DNA of 64,000 nt from CBIFVZ01 sp966185765 (GTDB taxonomy: Bacteria; Pseudomonadota; Gammaproteobacteria; Enterobacterales; Enterobacteriaceae). Under the pieces are notes generated by a model. It was not told the origin of the DNA. It worked only from the letters and a program-made list of their open reading frames with translations, and did not search any database. Positions 8,733-18,681 of this stretch are shown piece after piece. Every line of letters starts with the position of its first letter. Within the stretch, counting starts at the first letter, position 1. Location of the stretch: NCBI GenBank assembly GCA_966185765.1, contig CBIFVZ010000004.1:62001-126000 (forward strand). The letters are read 5' to 3'. Both the position numbers and the translations under genes were made by a program.

Positions 8733-10292
8733 ATGTCATCAAAAACCATTTTTGCACGCTCGTTCTCCACGCCTAAACGCATCCTTACGATGAGCGTTCT
8801 GCTTGGGTTACTTTGCGCACTCCTCATTGGCGCAGCCACCAGCTTCTGGCTGCATCATAAGCGCCAGGAGGCTTACTCCGTGCTGGTCCAGGATATCCGG
8901 GACTACATGAGTACCTTTTTTGACGATCTTGCGATAACGGCGCAAACTATCCAGCCGCTCACAGCGCAGGAGTGCCACAACGTGTCGGCACAACTTACCT
9001 ATAACGCTGCCTTTAATGTGAATGTTCGCGCGCTGTTGCTGGTGCGTGACGGCGTGGCCTACTGCTCTTCTGCAACCGGCAAGATGCTCAAAAGCGTCAC
9101 CGATATGGTGCCTGGCCTGAAGACCAATAAACTTATCGACCTGGCGCTGATAAGCGGTACCCCCATGCTGCCAAACAAACCCGCCATTGCCGTTTGGTAT
9201 CGCCACCCGAAAATTAAAGACACCGGCGTGTTTGCCACAATCAACGTCAGTCTTACGCCTTACCTGCTCTATACTGCCCGCCAGCGCGATATTACCGGTA
9301 CAGCGCTGGTGGTTGGCGACAAAGCGCTGACCACCTTCTTTCCCCGGGTTATCCCCGTACACGAGCTGCAATTTAATCCAGTGCGCAAAACGTTGCTACG
9401 TGGTTATCCTATGGCGCTGTGGATTTTTGGCGACGACTGGCCTCATGAGGATATTGTGCTTGCCGCACTGACAGGCCTCGGCTCTGGGCTGTTGTTTGCG
9501 CTTGGCTGTGGTTCATTTTTATTCCTGCGCCAGCGCACCGGTAAAGAGATTCTTACCGGCATCAGTCGTGGTCAGTTTTATCCGGTTTACCAGCCAATAA
9601 TTAAAGCAACCGATCTCAAAACAGCGGGCGTGGAAGTGCTGATGCGCTGGCAACATCCCACTGCGGGGATGATTCCTCCCGATGCTTTTATCGCCTTCGC
9701 CGAAGCGCAAAACTTAATCGTGCCACTCACACGTCATTTGTTTACGCTTATTGCTGCCGATGCGTTAACGCTGAGCGCGCTGTTCCCTAAAGGCTCGCGT
9801 CTTTCTGTCAACCTGGCACCAGGTCACCTGCATGCGCCAGAATTTAAAGATGATGTTCTGAACTTTAGCGCCTCGCTGCCTGAGGATCATTTTCAGGTGG
9901 TGTTCGAAATTACCGAGCGCGATATGCTTAAGGCAGAAGAAGCCCCGGCGCTGTTTGACTGGCTGCACCAGCACGGATTTGAAATTGCGGTGGACGACTT
10001 TGGAACGGGCCATAGCGCCCTGATCTATCTTGAGCGATTTAAGCTCGACTATCTGAAAATCGACCGCGGCTTTGTGAATGCTATAGGACAGGATACCGTC
10101 ACCGCTCCCGTACTGGATGCAGTGCTGACGCTGGCAGAGCGTCTAAATATGACTACCGTTGCCGAAGGTGTTGAAACCCAGGAACAGGCGAAATGGTTAA
10201 TCGATCGTGGTGTGAATTATCTTCAGGGTTACTGGTTCAGCCGCCCTCTGATGCTGGAACAGCTTAAGCATCAAGACCCGAGTCGTGAATAA
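8733..10292 (+). CDS. pdeN: Cyclic di-GMP phosphodiesterase PdeN (Rtn), CSS-EAL
   Basis: A membrane-anchored EAL phosphodiesterase that should linearise c-di-GMP. The 519 residues comprise a first membrane segment (about 20-40), a periplasmic CSS domain with Cys81 and the CSS motif at Cys111 (VAYCSS), a second membrane segment (about 243-265), and a cytoplasmic EAL domain. EAL signature parts are intact: the motif reads EVL (GVEVLMRW), plus NLAP, EITERD, DDFGTGHS, KIDRGF and AEGVE. In characterised CSS proteins the periplasmic cysteines form a redox-controlled disulfide, so activity may depend on DsbA/DsbB; this is inferred for this protein. Confidence 0.93.
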   Translation: MSSKTIFARSFSTPKRILTMSVLLGLLCALLIGAATSFWLHHKRQEAYSVLVQDIRDYMSTFFDDLAITAQTIQPLTAQECHNVSAQLTYNAAFNVNVRALLLVRDGVAYCSSATGKMLKSVTDMVPGLKTNKLIDLALISGTPMLPNKPAIAVWYRHPKIKDTGVFATINVSLTPYLLYTARQRDITGTALVVGDKALTTFFPRVIPVHELQFNPVRKTLLRGYPMALWIFGDDWPHEDIVLAALTGLGSGLLFALGCGSFLFLRQRTGKEILTGISRGQFYPVYQPIIKATDLKTAGVEVLMRWQHPTAGMIPPDAFIAFAEAQNLIVPLTRHLFTLIAADALTLSALFPKGSRLSVNLAPGHLHAPEFKDDVLNFSASLPEDHFQVVFEITERDMLKAEEAPALFDWLHQHGFEIAVDDFGTGHSALIYLERFKLDYLKIDRGFVNAIGQDTVTAPVLDAVLTLAERLNMTTVAEGVETQEQAKWLIDRGVNYLQGYWFSRPLMLEQLKHQDPSRE

Positions 10293-10416
10293 ACGACATT
10301 TATTTCACAAACGTTCATGGCTCCTTTATTATCCAGTAACAACGAGTTACCAGACCTCGCTGTCGCATTGAGCGCCAGAAAAATGCGGCGAGCCGGGATA
10401 AGGACCATTGCCGACG

Positions 10417-12222
10417 ATGTTTGTGCGCGCATTTGCCCTGCTGCTGAGCCTGATATGCGGCTCCTGCCTGGCGCAAGAGATAATTGAAAGCACTGCGTTT
10501 TCCGTACTCGGTGAACCAAAGTACGCCGCAGGGTTTACGCATTATGACTACGTTAATCCTGGCGCCCCCAAAGGTGGCAATATTACGCTTGCCGCTATCG
10601 GCACCTTTGATAACTTCAACCGTTACGCCCTGCGAGGCAATCCTGGCGTGCGTACCGACGCTATTTACGATGCGCTATACACCACCTCCGACGACGAAGT
10701 CGGCAGCTACTACCCGCTGATTGCGCAAAAAGCGCGCTATCCAGCCAATTTTGCCTGGGCTGAAATCGACATTAACCCGCGCGCGCGTTTTCACGACGGT
10801 AGCCCGATTACCGCCCAGGACGTGGCTTTTACCTTTCACAAGTTTATGACCGAGGGCGTGCCGCAGTTTCGTCTGTACTATAAAGGCGTGAGCGTGAAGG
10901 CCATTTCGCGCACGACGGTGCGTATTACGCTAGCGCAACCCAGCAAAGACACCATGCTGAGCCTGTTCACGCTTCCGGTGATGCCTGAGTCCTTCTGGCG
11001 CAACCACAAGCTTAGCGACCCATTATCCGCACCACCGCCGGGCAGCGGCCCGTACCGGGTTAGCGCCTGGCGTATGGGCCAGTACATTACCTACAGCCGG
11101 GTGAAAGATTACTGGGCCGCCGACCTGCCGGTAAACCGTGGCCGCTGGAACTTCGACAGCATCCGCTATGACTATTACCTGGACGACAACGTCGCCTTTG
11201 AGGCTTTTAAAGCCGGTGCGTTTGATATGCGCGATGAATCCAGTCCCAAAAACTGGGCCACACGCTACATTGGCAGCAATTTCAGCAGTGGCTATATCGT
11301 CAAAGAAGAACAAAACAACGCGTCGGCTCAGGATACCCACTGGCTGGCATTTAACATCAAGCGCCCGCTGTTTACCGACCGCCGGGTACGCGAGGCTATT
11401 GGGCTGGCGTTTGACTTTGAGTGGATGAATAAAGCGCTCTTTTATGGAGCCTACAGCCGCACTAACAGCTACTTCCAGAATACTGAGTACGCCGCGCGTA
11501 ACCTTCCTGATGCAGCAGAATTAGCCAGGCTTACGCCCTTTAAAAAAGACCTCCCACCACAACTGTTCACTGAGGTTTACCAGCCCCCACGCTCGCGTGG
11601 TGACGGTTTCGACCGCAGCAACCTGCTTAAGGCGCTGGCGCTGCTAAAAGAGGCTGGCTGGGAGCTTAGAAACCAACAGCTGGTGAACAGTAAAACCGGT
11701 GCGCCGTTTAACGTTGAACTCCTGCTTGGCTCAGGCGGCAACAATCAGTGGGTGCTGCCGTTTCAGCACAGCCTGGCGCGGCTTGGCATCACCGTAAACA
11801 TTCGCCAGGTAGATAACTCACAGCTCACCAACCGTTTGCGCAGCCGCGATTTTGACATGATGCCATCGTTTTATCGCGCCATGACGTATCCCAGCACCGA
11901 CCTGCAAATTCTGTGGGCCTCACAATACATTGATTCCACCTGGAACCGACCAGGCGTGCAGGACCCGGTAGTAGATGCCTTGATTGAGCAGATTGTGAAA
12001 CACCAGGGCGACAAGCGCGCGCTGCTACCGCTGGGCCGGGCGCTGGACCGCGTACTGACCTGGAATAACTACATGCTGCCAATGTGGTACATGGCCCGCG
12101 ACAGGCTGGCGTACTGGAACAAATTTTCCCACCCACAAACGCGCCCACTATATTCGCTGGGCTTTGACAACTGGTGGTATGACGCTGACAAAGCCGGTAC
12201 GTTACCGGCCGAGCGGCGCTAA
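10417..12222 (+). CDS. yejA: Periplasmic oligopeptide-binding protein YejA
   Basis: YejA is the periplasmic solute-binding protein of the YejABEF ABC importer, which takes up peptides; in E. coli the transporter carries microcin C. It belongs to the SBP_bac_5 family and has a Sec signal (MFVRAFALLLSLICGSCLAQ). Conserved parts include APKGGNITL, FDNFNRYALRG, RFHDGSPITA and the C-terminal YMLPMWYMARDRLAYW. I chose the ATG at 10417 (601 residues) over a TTG at 10408 because it aligns with E. coli and the TTG is only three bases from the AAGGA. It is followed after 8 bases by yejB. Confidence 0.94.
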   Translation: MFVRAFALLLSLICGSCLAQEIIESTAFSVLGEPKYAAGFTHYDYVNPGAPKGGNITLAAIGTFDNFNRYALRGNPGVRTDAIYDALYTTSDDEVGSYYPLIAQKARYPANFAWAEIDINPRARFHDGSPITAQDVAFTFHKFMTEGVPQFRLYYKGVSVKAISRTTVRITLAQPSKDTMLSLFTLPVMPESFWRNHKLSDPLSAPPPGSGPYRVSAWRMGQYITYSRVKDYWAADLPVNRGRWNFDSIRYDYYLDDNVAFEAFKAGAFDMRDESSPKNWATRYIGSNFSSGYIVKEEQNNASAQDTHWLAFNIKRPLFTDRRVREAIGLAFDFEWMNKALFYGAYSRTNSYFQNTEYAARNLPDAAELARLTPFKKDLPPQLFTEVYQPPRSRGDGFDRSNLLKALALLKEAGWELRNQQLVNSKTGAPFNVELLLGSGGNNQWVLPFQHSLARLGITVNIRQVDNSQLTNRLRSRDFDMMPSFYRAMTYPSTDLQILWASQYIDSTWNRPGVQDPVVDALIEQIVKHQGDKRALLPLGRALDRVLTWNNYMLPMWYMARDRLAYWNKFSHPQTRPLYSLGFDNWWYDADKAGTLPAERR

Positions 12223-12230
12223 GGAGCGGT

Positions 12231-13328
12231 ATGGGCGCTTATCTGATACGCAGGCTACTGCTGATTATTCCCACGCTGTGGGCCATCATTACACTGAACT
12301 TTTTTATCGTGCAAATTGCGCCTGGTGGTCCGGTTGATCAGGCCATCGCCGCTATTCAGTTTGGCAACAGCCCCGGCATGCCGGGCGTGAGCGCTGACGG
12401 CGGCGGCGCTTCCCATGCTAAAACGGGCATTGCCAATCCAGGTGAAAACCAGTATCGCGGCGCACGTGGCCTGGACCCGGAAATCATCGCCGAAATTACC
12501 CAGCGTTACGGCTTTGATAAACCGCTACACGAACGCTATTTCAATATGCTCTGGGACTACGCGCGTTTTGACTTTGGCAACAGCCTGTTTCGCAGCGCTT
12601 CTGTCATCCAGTTAATTAAAGAAAGTCTGCCGATTTCTGTCACGCTTGGGCTTTGGAGTACCCTCATTATCTACCTGGTCTCCATCCCTCTGGGTATCCG
12701 TAAGGCGGTGAGCAACGGCAGCCGGTTCGATATCTGGAGCAGCGCGCTGATTATCGTTGGTTACGCAGTGCCGTCATTCCTGTTCGCGATTATGCTGATT
12801 GTGTTCTTTGCTGGTGGCACATGGCTTGACTGGTTTCCACTGCGCGGGCTGGTGAGCGCCAATTTTGAGGCCCTGCCCTGGTATCAAAAAATCACCGACT
12901 ATCTCTGGCATATCACACTGCCGGTGCTGGCGACTGTCATTGGCGGCTTTGCCTCGCTCACTATGCTCACCAAAAACGCCTTTCTGGATGAAATCCGCAA
13001 GCAATACGTCGTCACCGCCCGCGCCAAGGGGCTTGATGACAAACAAATTCTCTGGCGACATATCTTTCGTAACGCCATGCTGCTGGTGATTGCCGGATTT
13101 CCTGCGGCATTCATCAGCATGTTTTTCACCGGCTCGTTGCTTATTGAGGTGATGTTTTCACTAAACGGCCTGGGGCTGCTCGGCTACGAGGCCACGGTGT
13201 CACGCGACTACCCGGTCATGTTTGGTACGCTTTATATTTTTACGCTGATTGGTCTGCTGCTGAATATCTTAAGTGATATCACTTATACACTGGTCGACCC
13301 ACGCATCGACTTTGAGGGGCGCTCATGA
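12231..13328 (+). CDS. yejB: Peptide ABC transporter permease YejB
   Basis: One of two inner-membrane permeases of YejABEF. The 365-residue protein begins MGAYLIRRLLLIIPTLWAI, the typical first membrane helix of DppB/OppB-type permeases. It has six predicted membrane segments and the EAA loop that contacts the ATPase (ARAKGLDDKQILWRHIFRN). A loop after the first helix rich in Gly, Ala and Pro (about residues 45-85) is usual for YejB. The AAGGAG-type ribosome site lies 4-9 bases before the ATG, and the 3' end overlaps yejE by four bases. Confidence 0.96.
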   Translation: MGAYLIRRLLLIIPTLWAIITLNFFIVQIAPGGPVDQAIAAIQFGNSPGMPGVSADGGGASHAKTGIANPGENQYRGARGLDPEIIAEITQRYGFDKPLHERYFNMLWDYARFDFGNSLFRSASVIQLIKESLPISVTLGLWSTLIIYLVSIPLGIRKAVSNGSRFDIWSSALIIVGYAVPSFLFAIMLIVFFAGGTWLDWFPLRGLVSANFEALPWYQKITDYLWHITLPVLATVIGGFASLTMLTKNAFLDEIRKQYVVTARAKGLDDKQILWRHIFRNAMLLVIAGFPAAFISMFFTGSLLIEVMFSLNGLGLLGYEATVSRDYPVMFGTLYIFTLIGLLLNILSDITYTLVDPRIDFEGRS

Positions 13329-14350
13329 GCCGCTTAAGCCCGGTTAACCAGGCGCGCTGGGCGCGTTTTCGCCAGAACAAACGCGGCTACTGGTCGCTGT
13401 GGGTGTTCACGATTATTTTCGTACTGAGCCTGTTTTCTGAGCTTATCGCCAATGACCGACCACTGCTGGTGCGCTTTGACGGCAGCTTTTACTTCCCGGC
13501 AGTAGTGGAATACAGCGAGAGCGATTTTGGCGGTCCACTGGCGACCCGAGCCGACTGGCAAGACCCGTGGCTGCGCCAGCAGGTCGAAAACCACGGTTGG
13601 GCGCTGTGGGCACCGGTACGTTTTGGCGCTACCAGCATTAACTACGCCACCACGCAGCCCTTCCCCTCGCCGCCATCATCACGCAACTGGCTCGGCACCG
13701 ACGCCAACGGCGGTGACGTGCTGGCGCGCATTCTCTACGGTACCCGTATCTCCCTTCTGTTTGGCCTGATGCTGACACTGTGTACCAGCGTTATTGGCAT
13801 TCTTGCCGGCGCGGTGCAAGGCTATTACGGTGGACGTGTCGACCTGTGGGGACAGCGCTTTATCGAAGTGTGGTCCGGTATGCCGACGCTGTTTCTGATT
13901 ATTCTGCTTTCAAGCGTGGTACAGCCTAACTTCTGGTGGCTGCTTGGCATTACCACGCTGTTTGGCTGGATGGGTCTCGTGGGCGTGGTACGCGCCGAGT
14001 TTTTACGCACGCGGAATTTTGACTACATACGCGCAGCGCGGGCAATGGGCGTAGGTGATGGCGCAATTATCCTGCGCCACATGCTGCCCAATGCGATGGT
14101 CGCAACCCTCACCTTTTTGCCGTTCATCCTCTGTGGGTCTATTACCACACTCACCTCACTGGACTTTCTCGGCTTTGGCCTGCCGCTCGGTTCACCATCG
14201 CTGGGTGAGCTGCTGCTCCAGGGTAAGAACAACCTGCAGGCACCGTGGCTGGGCATTACCGCGTTTGTCTCACTGGCGCTGCTCCTCTCACTGCTGATTT
14301 TCATCTTTGAAGCCGTCCGCGACGCCTTCGATCCGCATAAGGTGTACTGA
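13325..14350 (+). CDS. yejE: Peptide ABC transporter permease YejE
   Basis: The second membrane permease of YejABEF, pairing with YejB. At 341 residues it matches the family. It has an N-terminal OppC-type segment (ARFRQNKRGYWSLWVFTIIF), a large periplasmic stretch containing NWLGTDANGGDVLARILYG, and five further helices. The EAA loop is RAARAMGVGDGAIILRHMLPN. Its ATG overlaps the yejB stop in ATGA, implying coupled translation, and yejF starts three bases after its stop. Confidence 0.96.
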   Translation: MSRLSPVNQARWARFRQNKRGYWSLWVFTIIFVLSLFSELIANDRPLLVRFDGSFYFPAVVEYSESDFGGPLATRADWQDPWLRQQVENHGWALWAPVRFGATSINYATTQPFPSPPSSRNWLGTDANGGDVLARILYGTRISLLFGLMLTLCTSVIGILAGAVQGYYGGRVDLWGQRFIEVWSGMPTLFLIILLSSVVQPNFWWLLGITTLFGWMGLVGVVRAEFLRTRNFDYIRAARAMGVGDGAIILRHMLPNAMVATLTFLPFILCGSITTLTSLDFLGFGLPLGSPSLGELLLQGKNNLQAPWLGITAFVSLALLLSLLIFIFEAVRDAFDPHKVY

Positions 14351-14352
14351 CT

Positions 14353-15942
14353 ATGTCCACGCCGCTGCTGCACATTGACCGACTCGCTATCGCCTTTCGC
14401 CAGGGCGAGCATGACACACGCGTGGTTGACGACCTGTCACTCCAGGTAGAAGCCGGACAAACCCTGGCGCTGGTGGGTGAGTCTGGTTCAGGAAAAAGCG
14501 TGACCGCGCTTTCCATCCTGCGCCTGCTGCCCACACCGCCCGCAAGTTATCCTGAAGGTGAGATTTATTTTCACGGTAAACCATTGCTGCATGCGCCGGA
14601 GCAAGGGCTGCGGGGGATCCGCGGTAACCGCATTGCCATGATTTTCCAGGAACCAATGGTGTCGCTTAATCCGCTGCACACCGTCGAAAAACAGCTTTAC
14701 GAAGTGTTGTCGTTGCACCGTGGCATGCGCAAAGAACCAGCACGGGCAGAGATTATCGAAAACCTGGCGCGCGTGGGCATCCGCAATCCCAAACAGCGGC
14801 TCAACGATTTCCCACACCAGCTTTCTGGCGGTGAACGCCAGCGCGTGATGATAGCCCTGGCGCTACTTACCCGACCGGAATTACTGATTGCTGATGAACC
14901 CACTACCGCCCTGGACGTCAGCGTACAGGCGCAAATTCTGCAATTACTTAAAGGACTTCAACGCGAACTGAATATGGGAATGTTGTTTATTACCCATAAC
15001 CTGAACATAGTGCGCCACCTGGCCGATGACGTGGCCGTGATGCGTCGCGGACAATGTGTGGAGCATAACAGTAACCAGCAGCTTTTCAGCGCGCCACAGC
15101 ATGCGTACACGCGCTTGCTGCTCGACTCTGAGCCTACCGGCGAGCCGATTGCGCTCGACGAAACCCTGCCGCCGCTGTTACAGGTTGAAAACTTACAGGT
15201 GGCCTTCCCCATTCGCCGTGGCGTGCTCAGGCGCACCGTGGGTCATCATTTTGGCGTAAAGGACTTAAGTTTTTCTTTGCGCGCGGGCGAAAGTCTCGGG
15301 CTGGTGGGTGAATCCGGCTCAGGCAAAAGCACAACCGGCCTTGCGTTACTGCGACTCATCCATTCGAACGGTAGCATTATTTTTGATGGCCAGCCGTTGC
15401 ATGGCTGGAACCACCGCCAGATGCTACCAATACGTCGGCGTATTCAGGTGGTGTTTCAGGACCCCAACTCGTCACTAAACCCACGCCTGAACGTGTTGCA
15501 AATCATTGAAGAAGGACTGCGGGTACATCACCCCGCACTCAGTGCTGCCGAGCGTGAAGCAAAGGTCATCGCTGCTATGCAGGAGGTCGGTCTGGACGGC
15601 GAAACTCGCCACCGTTATCCGTCTGAGTTTTCTGGCGGCCAACGCCAGCGCATTGCGATTGCCAGAGCGCTGATTTTGCAACCGGAACTGATTGTGCTTG
15701 ATGAGCCAACATCCTCGCTGGACCGTTCGGTACAGGCGCAAATACTAAGCCTGTTGAAATCATTGCAGGAAAAACACCGACTGGCGTATGTCTTTATCAG
15801 CCATGATTTGCAGGTGGTGCGCTCGCTGTGCCACCAGGTAGTGGTGCTGCGTCAGGGAGAAGTCGTGGAACAAGGATTATGCCACCAGGTCTTTGCTCAC
15901 CCGGAATCTGACTACACACGCCAGCTGCTGACGCTGGCGTAA
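14353..15942 (+). CDS. yejF: Peptide ABC transporter ATPase YejF (two nucleotide-binding domains)
   Basis: YejF powers YejABEF with two fused ATPase domains in one 529-residue chain. Domain 1 has Walker A GESGSGKS, signature LSGGERQR and Walker B LLIADEPTTALD. Domain 2 (from about residue 275) has GESGSGKS, FSGGQRQR and LIVLDEPTSSLD. Each also has the C-terminal oligopeptide-binding extension with ending motifs near residue 255 and the C-terminus. It is the last gene of yejABEF and meets the convergent yejG two bases after its stop, with no visible terminator between them. Confidence 0.97.
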   Translation: MSTPLLHIDRLAIAFRQGEHDTRVVDDLSLQVEAGQTLALVGESGSGKSVTALSILRLLPTPPASYPEGEIYFHGKPLLHAPEQGLRGIRGNRIAMIFQEPMVSLNPLHTVEKQLYEVLSLHRGMRKEPARAEIIENLARVGIRNPKQRLNDFPHQLSGGERQRVMIALALLTRPELLIADEPTTALDVSVQAQILQLLKGLQRELNMGMLFITHNLNIVRHLADDVAVMRRGQCVEHNSNQQLFSAPQHAYTRLLLDSEPTGEPIALDETLPPLLQVENLQVAFPIRRGVLRRTVGHHFGVKDLSFSLRAGESLGLVGESGSGKSTTGLALLRLIHSNGSIIFDGQPLHGWNHRQMLPIRRRIQVVFQDPNSSLNPRLNVLQIIEEGLRVHHPALSAAEREAKVIAAMQEVGLDGETRHRYPSEFSGGQRQRIAIARALILQPELIVLDEPTSSLDRSVQAQILSLLKSLQEKHRLAYVFISHDLQVVRSLCHQVVVLRQGEVVEQGLCHQVFAHPESDYTRQLLTLA

Positions 15943-15944
15943 CA

Positions 15945-16289
15945 TCAAAACGGCGCTTCGACGGAAAAGGTTTCGGCAATGGCAACGCCAAAGTTTTTAA
16001 GGTGGCAGGTGGCGGTACATTCATCCTGACGCCCCACAAACAGGCACGGGCCACCCTCACACTCCAGCACTGAACTTTCCACATCAATGTCGCTCAGTGC
16101 CTGGCGCAGGTTCAGAATGGTTGACCAGGCGCTCTCGCCTGCCGGGCTAAGCAGTTTCAGTCCAACCAGGCTGTTATCTTCACCCTGCGCGCCTGGCGGA
16201 ATCGGTTCAACACTGAAACCTGATTGCTGGTTTGTGCGCCGATAGCCCTGCGGCAGACGGTGCACGATAGAAAGCTGTAATGTGTTCAC
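15945..16289 (-). CDS. yejG: Conserved protein YejG
   Basis: A 114-residue enterobacterial protein of unclear function. The open frame begins at 16322, but the GTG at 16289 (VNTLQLSIVHRLPQGYR) aligns with the E. coli start and has GGGGA about 7 bases upstream, so I prefer it. Conserved features are EPIPPG, DNSLVGLKLLSP, and the cysteine-containing LECEGGPCLFVGRQDE. There is no signal peptide or membrane segment. It is transcribed against yejF and lies downstream of bcr on the same strand, with a long gap between. Confidence 0.9.
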   Translation of the reverse strand: MNTLQLSIVHRLPQGYRRTNQQSGFSVEPIPPGAQGEDNSLVGLKLLSPAGESAWSTILNLRQALSDIDVESSVLECEGGPCLFVGRQDECTATCHLKNFGVAIAETFSVEAPF

Positions 16290-16730
16290 AAAAGTGTCCC
16301 CAAACGTATTCAAAGTAAACAATCCTTTATTACAAGGTTAGCATTATGTTGTTATGTATATGTGATACCGATAACCTTTCGCGCAAATCCACTGCGCTAT
16401 CTGTATAAAGTTTCGAATGAAAGGCCTGATTGCTTAACCAATCATGCGATTACGCGTGAAATTACCTTTTTATGAGATCCAACTCAACTTTTTTCGCTAA
16501 GAAAATATCAATTTCCTTATCTTAAATTTTACACAATTAAAACAAATTTAAGAAATATGCGCGTTTTCGCAAGGAAAGGAAAAATGCCGTGACAGGTATT
16601 CTGGGAACGTGAAAAAGGTGGTTTTCAGAAGGGATGTATAACGTTAGTCGACGTGGTTTCAGACAACACTTGCCAGCCAGGCTGCGGTGCGTTCATCTTA
16701 ACGTCAGCCGTGCTGTCGCTAAGGTAAACG
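16290..16730. other. AT-rich region upstream of yejG
   Basis: About 440 bases between the bcr terminator hairpin and the yejG start. The part from 16320 to 16560 is strongly AT-rich and presumably carries the yejG promoter. An open frame at 16625-16828 on the minus strand overlaps the end of bcr and shows no family resemblance. No RNA gene was recognised. Confidence 0.45.
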
Positions 16731-16763
16731 TTGCCAGGCCACTCAGGCAGTATGGCCTGGCAA
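16731..16763 (-). terminator. Strong hairpin just after bcr
   Basis: A perfect 11-bp inverted repeat, TTGCCAGGCCA (16731-16741) and TGGCCTGGCAA (16753-16763), separated by 11 bases, begins four bases beyond the bcr stop codon. The T-run on the minus strand is weak, so this may act as a terminator or as a 3'-end stabilising hairpin. Confidence 0.6.
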
Positions 16764-16767
16764 TATA

Positions 16768-17961
16768 TTAACCTGCGCGGCGCGGGCGGCCAGCATACAA
16801 ACAGAAAAGAAGTGAACAGGTCGCGCACAATGCAATGGCCCCAACCATCGGCCAGGCGGTGTTCAACGTCATCATCGACAGCAGTGCCGCACAGATAGCA
16901 CCAATGCCAAAACGCAGCGTACCTGCAAGCGATGAGGCGGTGCCCGCCATATGCGGGAACTCATCAAGAATGACTGCCATCGCGTTGGACGCTACCATCG
17001 ACACACAGCCGATAAATGCCGCGACCCCCAGCACCATAGACCAGAACCCCAGCCCAAGCGCGGTGCTCAACACCAGCCACAGCCCCATCACGAACTGCAA
17101 AATCAGCCCAATGCGAAACATTCTTAACGCCCCAACACGGCGAACAAATCGCCCGTTGATCATGGTCATCACAAACAAGAAGGCGATATTGAGCGCGAAG
17201 TAATAGCCAAAGTGCTGCGCGGGTACGTGATTGAGTTCAATATAGACAAAGGGTCCAGCGCTCAAAAATGAAAACATGCCTGCGAAGCTAAAGCCACTTG
17301 CCAGCATATAGCTCAGCACGCGTTTGTGGCGAAACAGCGACGCAAAGTTACGCAACGTGGTTCGCAGATGCAGCGGCTGGCGGCGCTCTACCGCCAGCGT
17401 CTCTTTGATAAGAAACGCTATCATCAGCGAGGCAATGAATGCCACTGCCGCCAGAATCCAGAAAATAGCATGCCAGCTTAACCACACCATCACCGCACCA
17501 CCGACAATAGGTGCCAGCAGCGGTGCGACAGTGGTAATCAGCATCATGTACGACATCATGCGCGAGAACTCATCTTTTGAGAACATATCGCGCATCAGAG
17601 CGTTAATGACCACACTCGCAGCCGCAGCAGCCAGGCCGTGCAAAAAGCGCATGGCTATCAACATACCAATGGTGTCAGAAAGCGCGCAGGCCATTGCGGC
17701 CAGCATAAACACCAGCGTGCCGCCAAGAATAACCGGCTTGCGCCCGAGGCTATCGGCAAGTGGCCCATAGAACATTTGCCCAAGCGCAAAGCCCAGAATG
17801 TAAGTACTGAGCGTCATCTGCGCGCTACCCGCAGGCACGGCAAATTCCTGAGCGATGACCGGCAGTGCGGGCAGATACATGTCGATAGACAGCGGCATCA
17901 ACATCGCCAGCAGGGCGAGAATAAAGATAACGCCTGTCGGGGAGTTGCCTTTGTTGGTCAC
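16768..17961 (-). CDS. bcr: Multidrug efflux protein Bcr (MFS, DHA1)
   Basis: Bcr is a proton-driven inner-membrane exporter of the 12-helix DHA1 group; in E. coli it gives resistance to bicyclomycin and sulfonamides and exports cysteine. Conserved parts are MPLSIDMYLPALPVI in helix 1, the MFS motif A region GPLADSLGRKPV after helix 2, and GFSFAGMFSFLSAGPFVYI in the C-terminal half. I chose the GTG at 17961 (VTNKGNSPTG, 397 residues): GGGAGG lies just upstream, and an apparent TTG start at 17973 would lie inside that ribosome site. The gene follows rsuA by 12 bases and is probably cotranscribed with it. Confidence 0.94.
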   Translation of the reverse strand: MTNKGNSPTGVIFILALLAMLMPLSIDMYLPALPVIAQEFAVPAGSAQMTLSTYILGFALGQMFYGPLADSLGRKPVILGGTLVFMLAAMACALSDTIGMLIAMRFLHGLAAAAASVVINALMRDMFSKDEFSRMMSYMMLITTVAPLLAPIVGGAVMVWLSWHAIFWILAAVAFIASLMIAFLIKETLAVERRQPLHLRTTLRNFASLFRHKRVLSYMLASGFSFAGMFSFLSAGPFVYIELNHVPAQHFGYYFALNIAFLFVMTMINGRFVRRVGALRMFRIGLILQFVMGLWLVLSTALGLGFWSMVLGVAAFIGCVSMVASNAMAVILDEFPHMAGTASSLAGTLRFGIGAICAALLSMMTLNTAWPMVGAIALCATCSLLFCLYAGRPRRAG

Positions 17962-17973
17962 ATAACCTCCCAA

Positions 17974-18681
17974 TTAGCGCAGCGGTACACCAACGCTTGC
18001 TATCTCTTCATCGGTAAGTGGACGGTATTCACCAGGCTGTAGCGTCTCATCCAGCACAATGGCACCGATGCGCTCACGGTGCAGCGTCACAACATGGTTA
18101 CCTACGGCAGCAAACATCCGCTTGACCTGATGATAGCGCCCTTCACTGATAGTCAGACGCACGTCGGTTGGCGTAATCACTTCAAGCGTTGCGGGCAGCG
18201 TGAGATCTTTTTCATTATTCAGCTGTACACCTTTGGCAAACAGGTCTGCCGTTTGCGGTGAAACCGGCGATTCCAGCCCGACGCGATAGGTTTTCTCGCA
18301 ATGATGACGCGGTGAAGTGATACGGTGCGACCACTGGCCGTCGTCTGTCATCAGCACCAGCCCGGTGGTATCGATATCCAGACGACCCGCCGCATGCAGC
18401 TCATGCGCCGCGGCTTCTTCAAGGAAATAGAGCACGGTGGGATGATCCGGATCTTCTGTTGAACACACGTAACCCTGTGGCTTGTTAAGCATGAAATAGC
18501 GCGGGCCATCCTGCTGCGCCAGAGAATTGCCGTCAAAGGCGACATCGTGCTCGGCCAGCAGCTTAAAGGCGCTGTCGCGCACGATTTCGCCGTCAACGGT
18601 AACGCGGCGAGCGCGGATTTCCCGACCTGCAATGGCACGACTAATGCCAAGCTGCCGGGCGATAAACTTATCAAGTCGCAT
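17974..18681 (-). CDS. rsuA: 16S rRNA pseudouridine-516 synthase RsuA
   Basis: RsuA isomerises U516 of 16S rRNA during small-subunit assembly. The 235-residue protein has an N-terminal S4 RNA-binding domain (MRLDKFIARQLGISRAIA), then the RsuA-family catalytic domain with the Asp in GRLDIDTTGLVLMTDDG, and the KTYRV and EGRYHQVKRMFAAVG motifs. The start matches E. coli. It heads an rsuA-bcr unit and is divergent from radD with about 150 bases between their starts. Confidence 0.96.
   Translation of the reverse strand: MRLDKFIARQLGISRAIAGREIRARRVTVDGEIVRDSAFKLLAEHDVAFDGNSLAQQDGPRYFMLNKPQGYVCSTEDPDHPTVLYFLEEAAAHELHAAGRLDIDTTGLVLMTDDGQWSHRITSPRHHCEKTYRVGLESPVSPQTADLFAKGVQLNNEKDLTLPATLEVITPTDVRLTISEGRYHQVKRMFAAVGNHVVTLHRERIGAIVLDETLQPGEYRPLTDEEIASVGVPLR

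Noticed and set aside
16625..16828. A 67-codon minus-strand open frame after bcr
   Set aside because: It overlaps the bcr 3' end and hairpin, with no ribosome site or family resemblance.
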